Under the pieces are notes generated by a model, which did no database searches, was not told the origin of the DNA, and saw only the letters and a program-made list of their open reading frames with translations. The position numbers and the translations under genes are program-made. Source: Varroa destructor (lineage: Eukaryota > Arthropoda > Arachnida > Mesostigmata > Varroidae). From it: DNA of 64,000 bases. Where the stretch lies: contig NW_019211457.1 of the NCBI RefSeq assembly GCF_002443255.2, forward strand, positions 49,005,233 to 49,069,232. The letters run 5' to 3'. Shown here piece after piece: positions 13,910 to 26,474 of the stretch (positions are counted from its first letter, which is position 1; each line of letters begins with the position of its first letter).

Positions 13910-16900
13910 TACGGGTACAATCGAAGATTCTTTGATAGATACTGTCTGACCATTGTTAATACTTTTTTTTTGTATTACCGAAAGACGCATGCATTACACG
14001 CTTGTTTACTTTCGTATGAACACGCAGTGTGTGTCTAACACAAAGTCTAACAAAAAGTACTACGATGGACAATACTGCTTGAGGCAAGGTGGGTCACACC
14101 CTGCAACAATTCTCAATGTTATATTTTGAGATTCTAACGTCTCTCAACGATTCAACGTTATTTCTATACGATTTACTACCTAATCTTTTCTTTCGAATCT
14201 ATATTTCCACCTCCTAAACCATAGAACATACTATGCACAGACTCCAATACTTTTGTTCAAAAGAGCCTGTTAAAGATATATGCACGTAAAATATTCATGT
14301 GATTTGTCGTTAATATCATTATTATTTTTGCTATGGATATGCCTTATTTTATAGCAGCAAGTGAGCCGCCCCAGAAAAGCTCTCTATCTGTATCTGTATC
14401 TGTGTGTTAAATCAATGGAACTGTTATTTTCTGTATAATAATGAAAAACAGTTCAGGTTATTTAAAAACTTGCAGATATATTAGCTGTACTTAACATCGC
14501 ACACAAGCTAACTCAGACACACCCATCTCAGGATAGAAATGGTTACTTCGACTCTTATGGCTTGTGAAGTTTTCGCTTCCTGCTCATTTCTATTGAATTG
14601 CCTTCAGCCGCTGTTGTCAAATGGCCTTCACCTTAATCTTTAAGCACAAATATTTTAAAATTAAGATAAAGTTTGTTATTATATATGTATGTGCTCAGTT
14701 GGATGATACAAAAAAAATCCGAATGCACTCAAAACTTCCTTAAATGTACCAAAATTATTACTAAGCATTAAAAAGGGAAGCGGTGGCCTAATAGGAAGCA
14801 ATGAGTATTATATGATTAGTATCGTTTTAAATAATATGCCATATTTTTGTTCCAAAGCATATTAATTATATGCGTATAGAAAAATGCAGATAGGCATCTA
14901 ACCTAAAAAATGAATTAAAAAATTAGCCAAATACCAGTCTGCCCACAGAAGTGTGTTTCAATTTTAGCTCTTAAACATACCAAAATGCAAACGGTACGAT
15001 CTTTATAATTCTGCCGGTTGAAGTTCCTTGCAAGTACGGAGGTGACAAGCAGTGATTTTATTTTTGTATATCGTGAAGGGTAAAATACTATCTTGTTTCA
15101 ACAACTGTCAAGAACCTGCACACTCAGTGTGAGGACACCACGTGTTAACGACGTCAAGCATATATAGTAAACATATAAGGAAAAAAAGTGCTAAATGCAT
15201 TTCATATATCTTCGCAATATATGATTTCGTAATATACGGATACATCTGTGAAATAAACTGATAGTCGGTGCGACGAAAATTGTATATATATATATATATA
15301 TACCTGCCTTAGCTATTATATTAAAGCTGTAGATGGTTCTAGGACAGCTTTTTCTCTTTTGGAAATCCATCAGTGTCATGTACAATGTATTCTACTCCCA
15401 CTTAATTGTCTGATTGCATACTGTATTACACGTTTCTTCAACTCAATTAAGGCTCGATAACCGCAAACGAACCCTGCCAACTTTTTGAGCCAGTCCCTTA
15501 ATTAAGACAAAAGCAGTTTATTTTGCAATGAAAAAAAGGTGTTACTATACATAGAAAATAATAGTTGAGCTTATAAGGCGTTGAGGTGATTTTAAATATT
15601 TGCCTAGATTCTGAATATCTTCCTAGAGATCCGAGATCGATACTTAACAGTTTCGTTTACGTCAGGTAGTTGACGTTCTCCACATATCATATACCATACA
15701 ATATATAAAACTATGAGTAAATTTAACTAGCTGAAGCAACAAATTTTATTCAACAAAGATACTTCGATAGTTTTCAACTAAAAGTACCATCTCTAACGAA
15801 AAAAATATCTATATATATATCTATACGTTGTGGAGCACAACGGTGCCGCAATGCAGGCGAGTAGTGAACGAAGCATGCTGAATGTCTTGATAACTGTTTA
15901 TTGTTGTCTCGGTAACTGTTTATTGTTATGTAATTAACCTCTTGGTTTAATAAGACAGACAAAACTATAGAGAGGCTCGACAAAAGAGATTTAGAGGACG
16001 CGGAAGAGATTGAGATGGGGCAATTAAGGACCGCGTCATTTACTTTCTCAGAAATAGTACTATTTCGTTCTGTTTCGCTCTTCATTAAATATCACGCGAC
16101 GCTAGAAGGGCAACAGCCACCAGCCGTGAAGCCGTAAAAATTCCGCGCCAAATTACGTAAAAGCTACTAAGTCGCTAAAGCAATTAAATTGAAGTTCATG
16201 AACCAAAAGAAATCGATGTGTGCCTTATAACTTGCTTGACCTATCTCAACTATGCTTTTCTTTGCTTCATTTCGTAATACTACTTTCGAGCAAGCCATTG
16301 TCGCCTGCAAGATGATCGATAGTCTGTAAGTGTCTTCTGAAAGTAATAAGTGTAAAGAGGAAAGAAAAAATAAACATGAAAACATTCTACTTCATTAATG
16401 CGGCCGGAGAACATCATTTGAATGATTGCATCTTCAGAGTTCACCAATCAAAATTTTAAAACTTCGACTTTTAGCGCATTATTTATGGATATTTTATATA
16501 TATTAATATTTATGGATTAGTCTGCGTTCTTATTATAAAGGCAAGGTTACCTGTGTTATGGTTAAATCTATTGGTAAACAAAATAACATGCTGTAAGAAA
16601 AATCTTGTGTAAATCTGCAACCAACTATTCCGCAAAATTATGAAGTTAGGTGCCTGAGCCCTCTTTTTGCCAAAGAATCGCCTTTAAAACTATTAACTAC
16701 ATTAGAGCACTATCATTTCCGGAATGGTCCGGAAACGGTTCTTAAAGACACAATCGTTCAATATGACATATGGTAGGCCGTTCAACTCGTTTGCACTTAG
16801 CCAGTTTGGTATATTTTTGATATCGTGCTTTAACCCCCTGATCTGTAAGTACCAAATTTCAGAACTAACTTTACAATTGCTTTTTATTTATTAACAACGT

Positions 16901-18100
16901 AGATGGGGCATGTTGTAGAGCCTGTAGAAGCAAATCGAAGTTGGCTGACTGTTTGTACTGCGTTTCTTTTCAAGATTTATGTCAAATTTATTTAAAAAAA
17001 AAAAACACTTTTATGACCATCCTATGAGGAAAACGAATGTAAATTGTTAAGACACAACTGATCTTTGTACATAATTGCATTTCTATGCTGTACTCGCGAG
17101 CCAATGTTCTTATTTTTTTCTTTCGCTTCTTTAATGCCTTGGAAGAAATCGTGTAAGCAGCTTTTACTGAAAATTATGAAAAAATGTATAGTGTTAACTC
17201 GTATTCAGAACCAGGAGTGAATTTCCTATGAACAAAGCCATCACATATGTAAATACTTTTGAACTTCGAACGTTTTTTAGCAATCTTAGTTTCATCTTAG
17301 ATGAACTCTAAGCACTGCAAAGCGTAAGGCCTTCGATGAAGTCTACAAGGCAGCTGTATGACGACCACGCTCAGAATTACAAAACAAACTCGATTCTTTA
17401 TACACAAAAAATAACTTTGTTCAGTACTAACAGATGTCGCATTAATATGTTTGCCTAAAATTTGCACACATTCACTGTACATACGTTTATTGTAATACGT
17501 AATTGGCGTGAAACTTTTCTTAAGGAAATTAAGAACCCCCCAAGTTGTCAAGTTTAGTACAATCTACAGTTTCCCCGAAAGCATCTTTGTCACAGGTGTC
17601 ATAAAAATAATATAAATAATTTTCTTATTAGCACTTAGTAAAGATAATTGGCAATTCCTAAAGGATGTTTTCGTAAAAAAAAAAACTTGTTTTTTTTGGC
17701 GTACTGACTTTCGCTTAGCTTTTTATATATTAGGAAAAGGTAAAAGCACCTGTAGATGTATACTTTGGTTTGTTTAAAAAATCAAAGCTTTCCTACCGTT
17801 CACTTAAAAACATAATATTAAGACAATTAAAGACCAGAAATAAATATGCAATATTGATAAACAAAGAACTTGCAGAAAGCAAACGATTAAATAGTAAAAG
17901 TTAAAGAACAGTGTCTATGCATAAGCATATTACTTAAAAGACAATGCAGAATAATTTCTAGAACCTCTGAGCTGGACAGGATGTTAATATTATCTTTTTA
18001 TGGACGTTACATTCTTCAAGGAACACACCTAAATTTCAGATGAAAGACATTTGTGCTGAGACAATGTAGTTTTCCAAACGAACCCGATTAAGTTCTTCTA
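13910..18100. other. AT-rich non-coding stretch
   Basis: No gene was recognised. It contains a short CTGTAT/CTGTGT run near 14380-14405, a TA microsatellite at 15283-15302 and poly(A/T) tracts near 16994 and 17680. The longest frame, minus strand 15774-16085, has 103 codons, is serine-rich and has no support. Confidence 0.5.
15283..15302. repeat. TA dinucleotide microsatellite
   Basis: Nine to ten uninterrupted TA units are seen directly. Confidence 0.9.
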
Positions 18101-18210
18101 TTCTTTAAGAGGAACTCGTTGAGAAAGCGGCGACCGGAGCCATCCACCCTTTCTCGGCATCCTACACTGAAACGAAGTAGGCAGATTGAACAGTAGAAGG
18201 GACGAAGTGG

Positions 18211-18313
18211 ATGCATAAAGCTCGAAACCGGACGGGCGCCCAAACAACTGGGAAGGCAAATCCTCCTGACTGGAACCTCTGCAAAAGCAAACAGCCAAGG
18301 CCAAGGATTAATG
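18211..18313 (+). CDS. Candidate first coding exon with strong GTGAGT donor
   Basis: An ATG at 18211 opens a frame of 34 codons plus one base that ends at a near-consensus donor (ATG followed by GTGAGT), giving phase 1. The region from about 18110 to 18313 is clearly GC-richer than its surroundings, as expected for an exon with 5' UTR. An in-frame TGA lies about 25 bases upstream of the ATG, so the start would be this one. The peptide is basic and polar (KARNRTGAQTTGKANPPDWN). No matching second exon was found. The minus strand is also open here and is the main alternative. Confidence 0.32.
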
Positions 18314-18319
18314 GTGAGT

Positions 18320-21300
18320 TGCGTTTCAAATTTGAATTGGAAGTGCCTTTTCCACGTAAAAAAGAAACACGGCTCGTGTTTTCCACGGATGGTCCAGCAT
18401 TTGACTTTTAAATCACAACTGCAATTCTACTATCATATTCAAACCTGTACCTTCGCCTAAACGATATCTAAAAAGTTGTTGCGATGTAGCGATTTCGTAT
18501 CGAACATGTCTTGATATACTGAAATCGATATTCCCTAATCGACTTGCTACTTAAGTGAACTCAAGTTCACTTTCTGAAACGTTGAAGCGTTTCGGCACTG
18601 ATATCTCCGTCAAAGGCATATTACTTCTGACGCAATGGGAATGACAAACAGAGCTGGTTGGTCTGCCGTTAATAAGAACAAGACGAAAAAATCATTATTT
18701 CCTTGCGGCTTAAAATTGAAGTAAGAACCCATCAAGCATAACTTTAGATGTAAAATAAAACTAAAAGTTTGATGTCTACAAATATCTATTACTTGACAAA
18801 TCAAAGAGCCCTGATATTACTGTGTGCAATGCTTTATTTTAGGGTAAATGGGATAGAAACTAATTTAGCGATTATTAAGTCACATCCAAAATAGAGCGCT
18901 ATTTTGCTCGCTTTGAATTAAATGTTTGTTTATCGAACTGTAACTGTCAGATATCTGTTTTAGGTAACCTTAAGCCAAACTATTTTCATATTGTTTTTAG
19001 GTACGCTAGGCCTGATGAAATAAATCTACTACGTAATGTAGAACTACTTTTTACACGGATCTTCGACTTGCTGGTATCCAGACACGAGGTCAAACGAGCC
19101 ACTTGTTGCAGTTTAGAAGCGCATACTGCTAAAAAGAATCGTCTGCCGCGGTTCTTACCAGACCAAATACGGCATAGCGCAAATACACACCTTTAAATAT
19201 CACAGATTTCATTTACTCGGATATCTTGTTAACGTTATCTCATGATCTTTCCAGGACTTTGTTTTTGCACCGGTCTACTGACTACTGCTAGTCGACCTCA
19301 ATCTTAAATTTATATAAATATATATTGATGTAAACTTATTATTTTTTTAAGCATAATATTTGTCCATACAAACCTAATATTTACATTTTTGTAGGAAATA
19401 ATCCTTGGGTACTTACTTGAAAGAGAATACTAAAGAGCATTTGAATTGACTTTGCAGTACGATCTTCCAGACAATATCGTCTGTGCTTCTGTTATAAACA
19501 GGTCATGGGCATCTCTTGTCCAGGTACAAATAATATGCTATGCATGTTATGAGAAGGTTTCAGTTTTTCACATTTAGCAAAGTCCCCAAAAGTCATAGTT
19601 TCAAGACTTCACCCTTTACCTGACCATCTTTTATAACGTTACATTGCAATCGAATATAGTTTTACTTCGATCTAGATGAACAAATTCGTAGCATGAACTT
19701 TTCACGTATCACCTCAAGGGCACCAGAGCGGATCGCAATAAGTTTAAGGGGGATAGCGAAACCCATCTGGCATGAGAAGTTAGGGCCCTGGAGGATGACC
19801 TGGTACATTCTTCATTACACCAACGTACTAAAACTAGCTCGCCGTCGATATTGATCTTTTACTAATAGTTTTTTTTGTTATTTTCGGTCCTGACCCTAGT
19901 ATTCGACGAACTTATTTCTCTATGTCATTTCTTTGTTCTCAAAAGCTTTTAAAGGATTTGAATCAACAGATAAAATTCAATAAAGAGAACTGAAACAGTC
20001 GAAAACCATTCTACGCAAAAAATGTGTGAGGTTTGGAGGAGACTGCTCTTATGGAGACTTTAAAAATGAAAAACTATGAAACATTCCAGGCTAGCGGTCG
20101 GCCAGGGGAAAACTTTTCCACGAGGACAAAAATATTTTTTTAAAACTGAATGATATTTTTGGCGTATAATCATTAGTTCGGGAAATATTTAGCAGGTGTT
20201 CATATTTTAACTTGGATCTGGTTGGAACGAATATTTATATGCTACAGATACTTTTATTTTCGAAGCCACCGTAAGAATATCTGTGGACTAAGTGGATTTA
20301 CCACAGATATATATTAATCCTTTTTTAAATCCTGATGTATGAAGCCTTTTTGGAAATAACATGCTCAAGTTCATTAGTTTAATTTGGTACCCGGCATTAA
20401 ACCAATATGCCATCAAATAAAAATGATTTTCTCTACGTTTCGTTAGATAACCATATTACAGTTTCCTTTTTTTCATTACATAGGTTATTAATCATGTCTT
20501 CGTTTTAAGTAGAAAAGAGAGCGACTCCATGTTTCATACTTTACCTTATGCTTTCTTCAATGCGCAATCGACGGTACACTATCTCCCAGATTCTCATCCG
20601 GGAGCTTTGTCGTTGTTGATAGATTTCCAATATCGTACTTTGCGGAACCTAATCTTTCCTGTGTCGCTGCCTTCGTAACCTCTCATCACGCTCAACGATT
20701 TCGTCGTTCATTCTACGTCGACACAAATATCTCGTATATACGTAATATACACATAATCAATGTGCACAGGCATGCGACCCTTTGATGGTACACCGTAGGT
20801 TTATGTGCTGACCGTCAAGGCTAAGTCCATTCATTTATTTAAGCGTTTCATTAAAAGAAACGTGTCTCCCCCATGAATATGGCAAATCTTCGACACCATC
20901 TCCAATTGTGTGTTTACTTCAATATAAACAAAATCACTTCCGATCTTCCTATTTACTGAAACACTTTGTCCAAGCAAACTAAGAATGGTCTCATTACATA
21001 AAAACGGTAAAAAAGTTTGGATCGCATTTCTCAATACGGAAAAAACATTTATACGAAAAGATTAACTCAACCCAATTTTTCCTTAGATTGTCCTTTTATA
21101 ATATGATGGTTTATAACAATTTAGGAATTTGTAAAGTTGTGGTAAATTAAAAAATTTGATAGACCCACAAACCAAGTAATATAGAATAAACTATATATTG
21201 TGTAAGGTTTCATTCTTATATGATAATTTTATTAGTAGTGATCACAGGGTTAGTGGACATGATTTTACACAAAGTTTATTGAAACCCTGATGGGCATTTC

Positions 21301-21600
21301 TTATATCGCAGATGCAGTTAATGGAGGCAGCTTTATTCACAGTAATATGATATGCTTTCAAACAGATATTATCAGTCTGCAAGAAAACACACTCCATTTA
21401 GTTAGAAGACCAACTATAGTTGTTCGAATTTGTTTGCATTGGTATATTAGGGGACCCTAAAAATTGAATAACTTCCACACTCATCAGATTAGAATGAAGA
21501 TCTTAATATGTATTAAAAATATTCCTTTTTGTTATTTTGTATACTTGTTACATCGTTTGGTAGCTTCTGGACAACTTTATACCTGTCATTCGCGTTTTCA
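18320..21600. other. AT-rich non-coding stretch with two adjacent small hairpins
   Basis: No gene was recognised. A GC-richer patch at 19690-19860 has stops in most frames. Two neighbouring inverted repeats at 18553-18593 are listed separately. Confidence 0.5.
18553..18593. repeat. Two tandem short inverted repeats
   Basis: The first is AAGTGAAC, TCAA, GTTCACTT (18553-18572), with perfect 8-base arms. The second, three bases later, is GAAACG, TTGAAG, CGTTTC (18576-18593), with perfect 6-base arms. Both are seen directly. The first arm pair also forms an everted pair of AGTTCA half-sites, the core recognised by many nuclear receptors, but this may be coincidence. Confidence 0.45.
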
Positions 21601-21609
21601 TATGTAACA

Positions 21610-22960
21610 TCTCTATTTATGGTTTTTCGAAGCATACTGATAATAGGATGTTTGCCTGCCAGTTGCCCTTTTTAGGGCGCTTTTTAGGGTAATCACACTC
21701 ACTGAAAGAAGCCAATGTTGTATATTTCTTTGCTCAATCCAGGACGCAATTGAGGCGTGTTGATGAAGTCTGGCGTTGTCATTAAATAACCAGGCTGCAT
21801 ACTTCGATTGCCCTGCCAACTGTCCATGGATCTCTTAAGGAACTCGAGACAGCGGGCTGCATTCATTGTTTCATTTTTGGCAAGTACCTCATAGTAGCAG
21901 ATTTCCCAGACGTTCATTACAAATACTACCATAATCTTACGTCCGAACCTACTCTACGTATCCTTCAAGCTCGATTTCTCTCCAAAGTTACGCCATTCTT
22001 TATCCTGTTCCCTCTCTGGTTGGTGGTAGAGACTGAACCATACCTCGTCTGTTGCATGTTTTACAACAGCTAATCTTTAATTTGTATTTTGGTACATTGA
22101 AAAAAAAGTTTGGGTTATTGCCCTGTCCAAGCCGTTCTCCGTTCCGAAAGCGTGTAGTGTGACCACCAATTTCAGTTAGCGTCAATCACTAAGAGTTACT
22201 AAAAATGATTATTACTAATATGAGTTACTAAAAAAAAGTCTAAGCTAGGAATTATGTCATAAAAGCAGTAAACATAGTGGGTGAAATTTTTAAACTCTAC
22301 TGCTCGCTGCTGTTAGAAGTTTTTGTGTTTTCTGATAAAATATTCGAGTTTGTTAATTTCGTTTGTCCCTTGAAACAATGCGAAAGCTGTCTCAAGGCTT
22401 CATCTCCAACCTAGGAGTTCGAAGCGTACGCGTTTTTAGTGATGAAGAATGTCTTACATTACTCGGTTTTTGGGTGAGCATTAGTATTTTCGCGGTAGAC
22501 CTCGTTAAAAAAATACTTATGCAAATAAATCTTCGGACTGTTCGGTTTTTTTTATATACTGTGTTTTCTGCTTATTAATTTACTACTAACTTAGAGATTT
22601 TTGTTTAGCTATTGGCATCAATTTGGGCTATAATTCTATGACGCGTTACATATGAAATGATAGAAAAAGCTCTCATATTCTAAGCTTTGTTTTCGTGAAA
22701 AGCCACTTAGACTATTACAATGCGCTCTTGTTTATTGGGTCCCGACATCTGGTCAACTTCCTGCTGGTCTTCGGCACTCCATCTCCATTTTTTAAAGAAT
22801 GTGCACCATTCACGTACTGTACCTTAGCTTAAGGCCCTCTTGCCCAACGTCTTCACCAATATTTAATGAATTTCTTCAGCGTTGTGACTTTAAAAAGATA
22901 TGATCACCGAGTGTTGATTTTCGGGGTGGAAAACTGTTTTTCACTTTGATATAATTTTTC
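21610..22960 (-). mobile_element. Decayed mariner-type transposase, interrupted
   Basis: The minus strand carries fragments of a Tc1/mariner-superfamily transposase, the cut-and-paste enzyme of these DNA transposons. The N-terminal DNA-binding part lies at about 22960-22700: a helix-turn-helix-like stretch with AEEIH, then LVKTLGKRALS and GTVREWCTFFKKW, crossed by two stop codons. The catalytic part lies at about 22060-21610. There TDEVWFSLYHQPE matches the mariner DETW block (first acidic residue), KIMVVFVMNVWEICYYEVL matches the following strand, FNDNARLH matches HDNARPH (second acidic residue), and ECDY may be the third. Frames shift between blocks, and spacing between the last two acidic residues is shorter than the usual 34. 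The two halves are about 0.65 kb apart, against roughly 0.15-0.2 kb expected. It is non-functional. Confidence 0.8.
22190..22690. other. Foreign segment inside the mariner relic
   Basis: No transposase similarity was seen between the DNA-binding and catalytic fragments. The gap is some 450 bases longer than the linker of an intact element. A 71-codon plus-strand frame (22363-22578) lies within it but has no recognisable domain. An insertion into the relic, or heavy decay with expansion, would explain it. No terminal repeats of an inserted element were identified. Confidence 0.4.
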
Positions 22961-22964
22961 CTGG

Positions 22965-24500
22965 AACAAACTGGGCCGGTTTTACTCGCAGATTTCGAGA
23001 AGGGCGCGTAGCTCAAAACTTATTCAATTTCAAAGTCCAATAAATTTGCTTTTTTTTGTATTTAATTTATATATGATTTTGTATATGTATATATATTGTC
23101 GCAAATATATCTGTATAATTCCAAATATATACTAAAATATAATGTCCAAGTATATAAACGCACGTCAGGAGTCACAAACGCACGAGCGCCTGCAAACACT
23201 AGTTTTTACTAGACTACTGAAATTCTTACTAAAAAGGTATGTAGGTAATTTGCGTGAATATGATATAATATATGATATACGGCTCGAAAATGACAAATAA
23301 ATGTTTTATCTTTTCTAAAATCTTAGATGAGAAATTTTGAGGACTTGAATGCGTGAGCTCATACAATGGTACGTACCTTGAATATGTTTGGTCTATATTA
23401 GCGACCGTCGTAACCTTCTTTCATACCACAGAGTATTGGGTAGTAGGCAGCCCGCTTCGAAGCAGATCGATCAAGTGCACCTCTTCGTTTTTTAGAATAG
23501 ACTTCGCTTCTAAGACTAATAAGATCTTTCAATATTAAAGATGTTTGTCAGTAGCAATATGTATATTCGTTAATACTTCGAGAGATACCGGTACTCTCTG
23601 TATAATGCGAATGACATAAGACAGAACAAACGGGTGCGCGTTAAAATGTTTATAAACAATTTCCGGTTAAGCTGCAACAGTTACACCTATATTAGCCCCT
23701 TCAGCGTAGACGGAGTAGTCAGTGGGAAGTGCAGCGCAGAATGCTGACCCAACTGGGCAAATACTTTTGTTCATCGAGGTAAAAGATTGCTGTTCCTCGA
23801 AGGGAGTAATGTAATTTGGTTAGTCGTAAACCAACACCAGCAACTTTTCACTTTCGACGTTGAAAAATAGCGCAATGCTACCGTTTACAAACATCGAAGC
23901 GGCTCCCCGCGTGCGGCAAAAGTTCGTGTGGTACCGCAGTATATATTTTAAATTTTGGGTCTTTTTGATTTGAATCAATTCCGCAAAGCGGTCGGATCGG
24001 ACAGATTTTTTTTTTAGTTCTGATATTTAGAAATTGCGAGAGTTTTATCCTAGAAAACATTCGAATGTAATGAAGCCGATAGGGTGAACACTTTTTTCTT
24101 TGCCTCATAAGGTGTAATGTCAGTTTCGGAAAATCGGTCGTTTTTTACGATTTGAGTGATAACCGCTTATAATTTCTCAAACATATATATTAGAAAGTTA
24201 TGTTTTCAGGCTCTAAAGAATTAGTTTAACATTGAATTAAAAAACAAGAATGTTTGGCTTTTTACGTTTTTGCGATTTTTGTGGTGATTTTTGCCGAGAT
24301 GGTTAGGAAATGATAAAATATGAACTATCTCACTTTATTTAGACATGTTAATATTTTTTTGACGGGAACTGTCTTTTCTCATTAGTAAAGATATGATACT
24401 AATAGAAAAATTATTGGTAAAATAAAAAGACAATAGTATCATTGAAATGGGAAAATATTTGGGAGAAATTATAACACTGTTCCAACTGAAGAATGAAAAT
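22965..24500. other. AT-rich non-coding stretch
   Basis: No gene was recognised. Interrupted TA-rich simple sequence occurs at about 23060-23150. Confidence 0.5.
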
Positions 24501-26440
24501 AACTATAATGTCTAAGTTGGGTAAGATCTAAGACTGGCGCCATGTGCACGGGTGGAGATTAATTTTACACGTCCAACTTAAACAAAATGTATGTGGTTTA
24601 ATACTGGAAATTTTGAAATCAAGCTCAATTATTTCTTTAAGCAGTACGATACGTACAGTACATTTATGAATTAAGTGTTGTAACTAGTATTCTCATAGGA
24701 AAGCGGAATTATTCTAGTGAAGCGACCAGCTACTGCTGAAGCAGGGTAATAAAATAACTGTAACTAGTCCCAAATAAAGGATTGGCTAGATCAAAGAAGT
24801 AAGATCGCTATCATTATCAGAGAGTTGCAGCGGAGAACTGTAACAATTTGGTCTGGAATGGACCAATAGCCTATGTTAGGGATTGGCTGTGACACGAGTT
24901 AAACATTAGATCAAACTGAAAAAATAACTGCAGAGTGCCACCACAACTTTTAAAAACATTCCATCGAGAGAAGGGCATAGGCAAAAGAATCAAGCCGCAA
25001 TGGGATAAATCCCGGTAGTAGATTGGCTAAATCAGAATTACTGTGTCAAGATAGCTTACAATGAGATAATGTAATTGATGCTGTAGAATCCCACAAATAA
25101 ATCGCAACTTTATAACTGTCAAGGTGTAAATCTGCAAACGAACCATAGTTTATGTTTAGCTAGGTGTAGCGCAAGTCAAATACTCCTTTTGCTGATACTG
25201 TCCGTCTGCCTATGAGGTCTGTTTTTTAAATTAGTCTTTTTTGACTTTCTTTTGTTCATAATCTTGTATACATATCTATGGGAAAGCTGTAGGGGCTAAC
25301 GTGGGCTAAGTCTTCTTTTGACAAAACGGCATTGAAATACTTTGCATGGAGGTCAATGTAGGGGCACATTTTTTGGCACGGGTCATTAACTTTAGCCTAG
25401 CTGAACCAAAATGTTCCACATGTTCTTTTGTGGAAGCCTTTTCACTTTCCAAATCAAAAACGTTGTTTTGAAAGATAATAGCTTAACATGGTAGCCTATA
25501 ATGATGGGGATATGTTTCGCTACAAACGAATGGATATCGAAAAACTGGATAAAACTGAACTACATATCCGTGTACCTGAAATGATGACAAACAGAATGTG
25601 ATATCTACCCCCCATATATGACGATCCAGTGAAAATCTATTCCGAGGGAATCCACGTTTTCTTGAATGATTTTCTAATACATGTCAACTGGAATGTTAAA
25701 GCGGCTGATATGGTGAACATTTTGCCACAGAATTTATCGAAAAATTCTACACAAGGTATCACGATAGTCGATGTATTTCGATGAACTGACTGAAAACGCA
25801 ATGCATTGTTTTATACCTGAAATGGGTATTTTGGCATGAAAAAAATAAAAAAACTTAATGTAGTAACGTTTTATTTATGCAGCAATGGGATGAATATTCT
25901 TTACATAGAAGTCTATGTATAGGGGGTGTTTTTTGGCACTAGTCAAAAGCTTTCGAGGGGTTCAATTAAAATGTGATTTTTGTTACAATACCTATATCTT
26001 AGTTTTCGGGGGTTGAAAATGTCATTCAAAGAGTAGAAAATTAACATATTTTTGAATATAATAACTAAAAGTGTTATATATGTTACTTTAATTAAGATGG
26101 ATGTCTTACATGTGGAAAGGCTAAAAATCAGATGAGTCTTATCAGTTTATCCATGGAACTCCTGGATGAAAATGTATTACAACATGGTATTGAGCCGCTC
26201 TATAAGCAAATTTTTAACAAATATCAATTGCAATGTTATGCTAGGTGTAACGCAAATGCTAAAACAGGTTGATGAAATGGGTGCTTAAGGGTTACGGATA
26301 AAGCAAGCAGGGTAAATACAACGGGATAGTTTTTGTTGTGTACTATAGTTCAAGTAAAATCGGTAAAGCATCAATGAATGCATCAAATCAGCTAAATCAA
26401 TGGAGGACAGGCTTGAGGCGACGTCCGCGGGTCCGTCTAG
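24500..26440. mobile_element. Repeat-rich block with broken reading frames, possible Helitron-like or other decayed element
   Basis: Composition changes here. Diverged copies of a segment containing a TTTTTTGGCAC core occur at about 25330-25420 and 25870-25975. A GCTAGGTGTARCGCAA motif occurs near 25160 and 26240, and GATTGGCT recurs near 24780, 24880 and 25020. Between the copies, the plus strand from about 25490 to 25780 reads as one frame of about 97 codons with a single stop, including DGDMFRYKRMDIEKL and EGIHVFLNDFLIHVNW. A second broken frame lies at 26100-26290. The right end is a GC-rich hairpin followed directly by CTAG and T. I do not recognise the protein. The Helitron assignment rests only on the terminus. 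Confidence 0.35.
26420..26440 (+). mobile_element. Possible Helitron 3' terminus (hairpin plus CTAG)
   Basis: GACG at 26420-26423 pairs with CGTC at 26434-26437, with an inner CC/GG pair, directly before CTAG (26437-26440) and a following T. Helitrons characteristically end in a short GC-rich hairpin followed by CTRR and insert between A and T. In known elements the hairpin usually lies several bases before CTRR; here it abuts it. The matching 5' TC end was not located. Confidence 0.3.
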
Positions 26441-26441
26441 T

Positions 26442-26469
26442 AATATATATATATATGTATATATATATT
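26442..26469. repeat. Interrupted TA microsatellite
   Basis: TA repeats with one TG interruption immediately flank the possible element end at 26440. Confidence 0.85.
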
Positions 26470-26474
26470 GTGTT

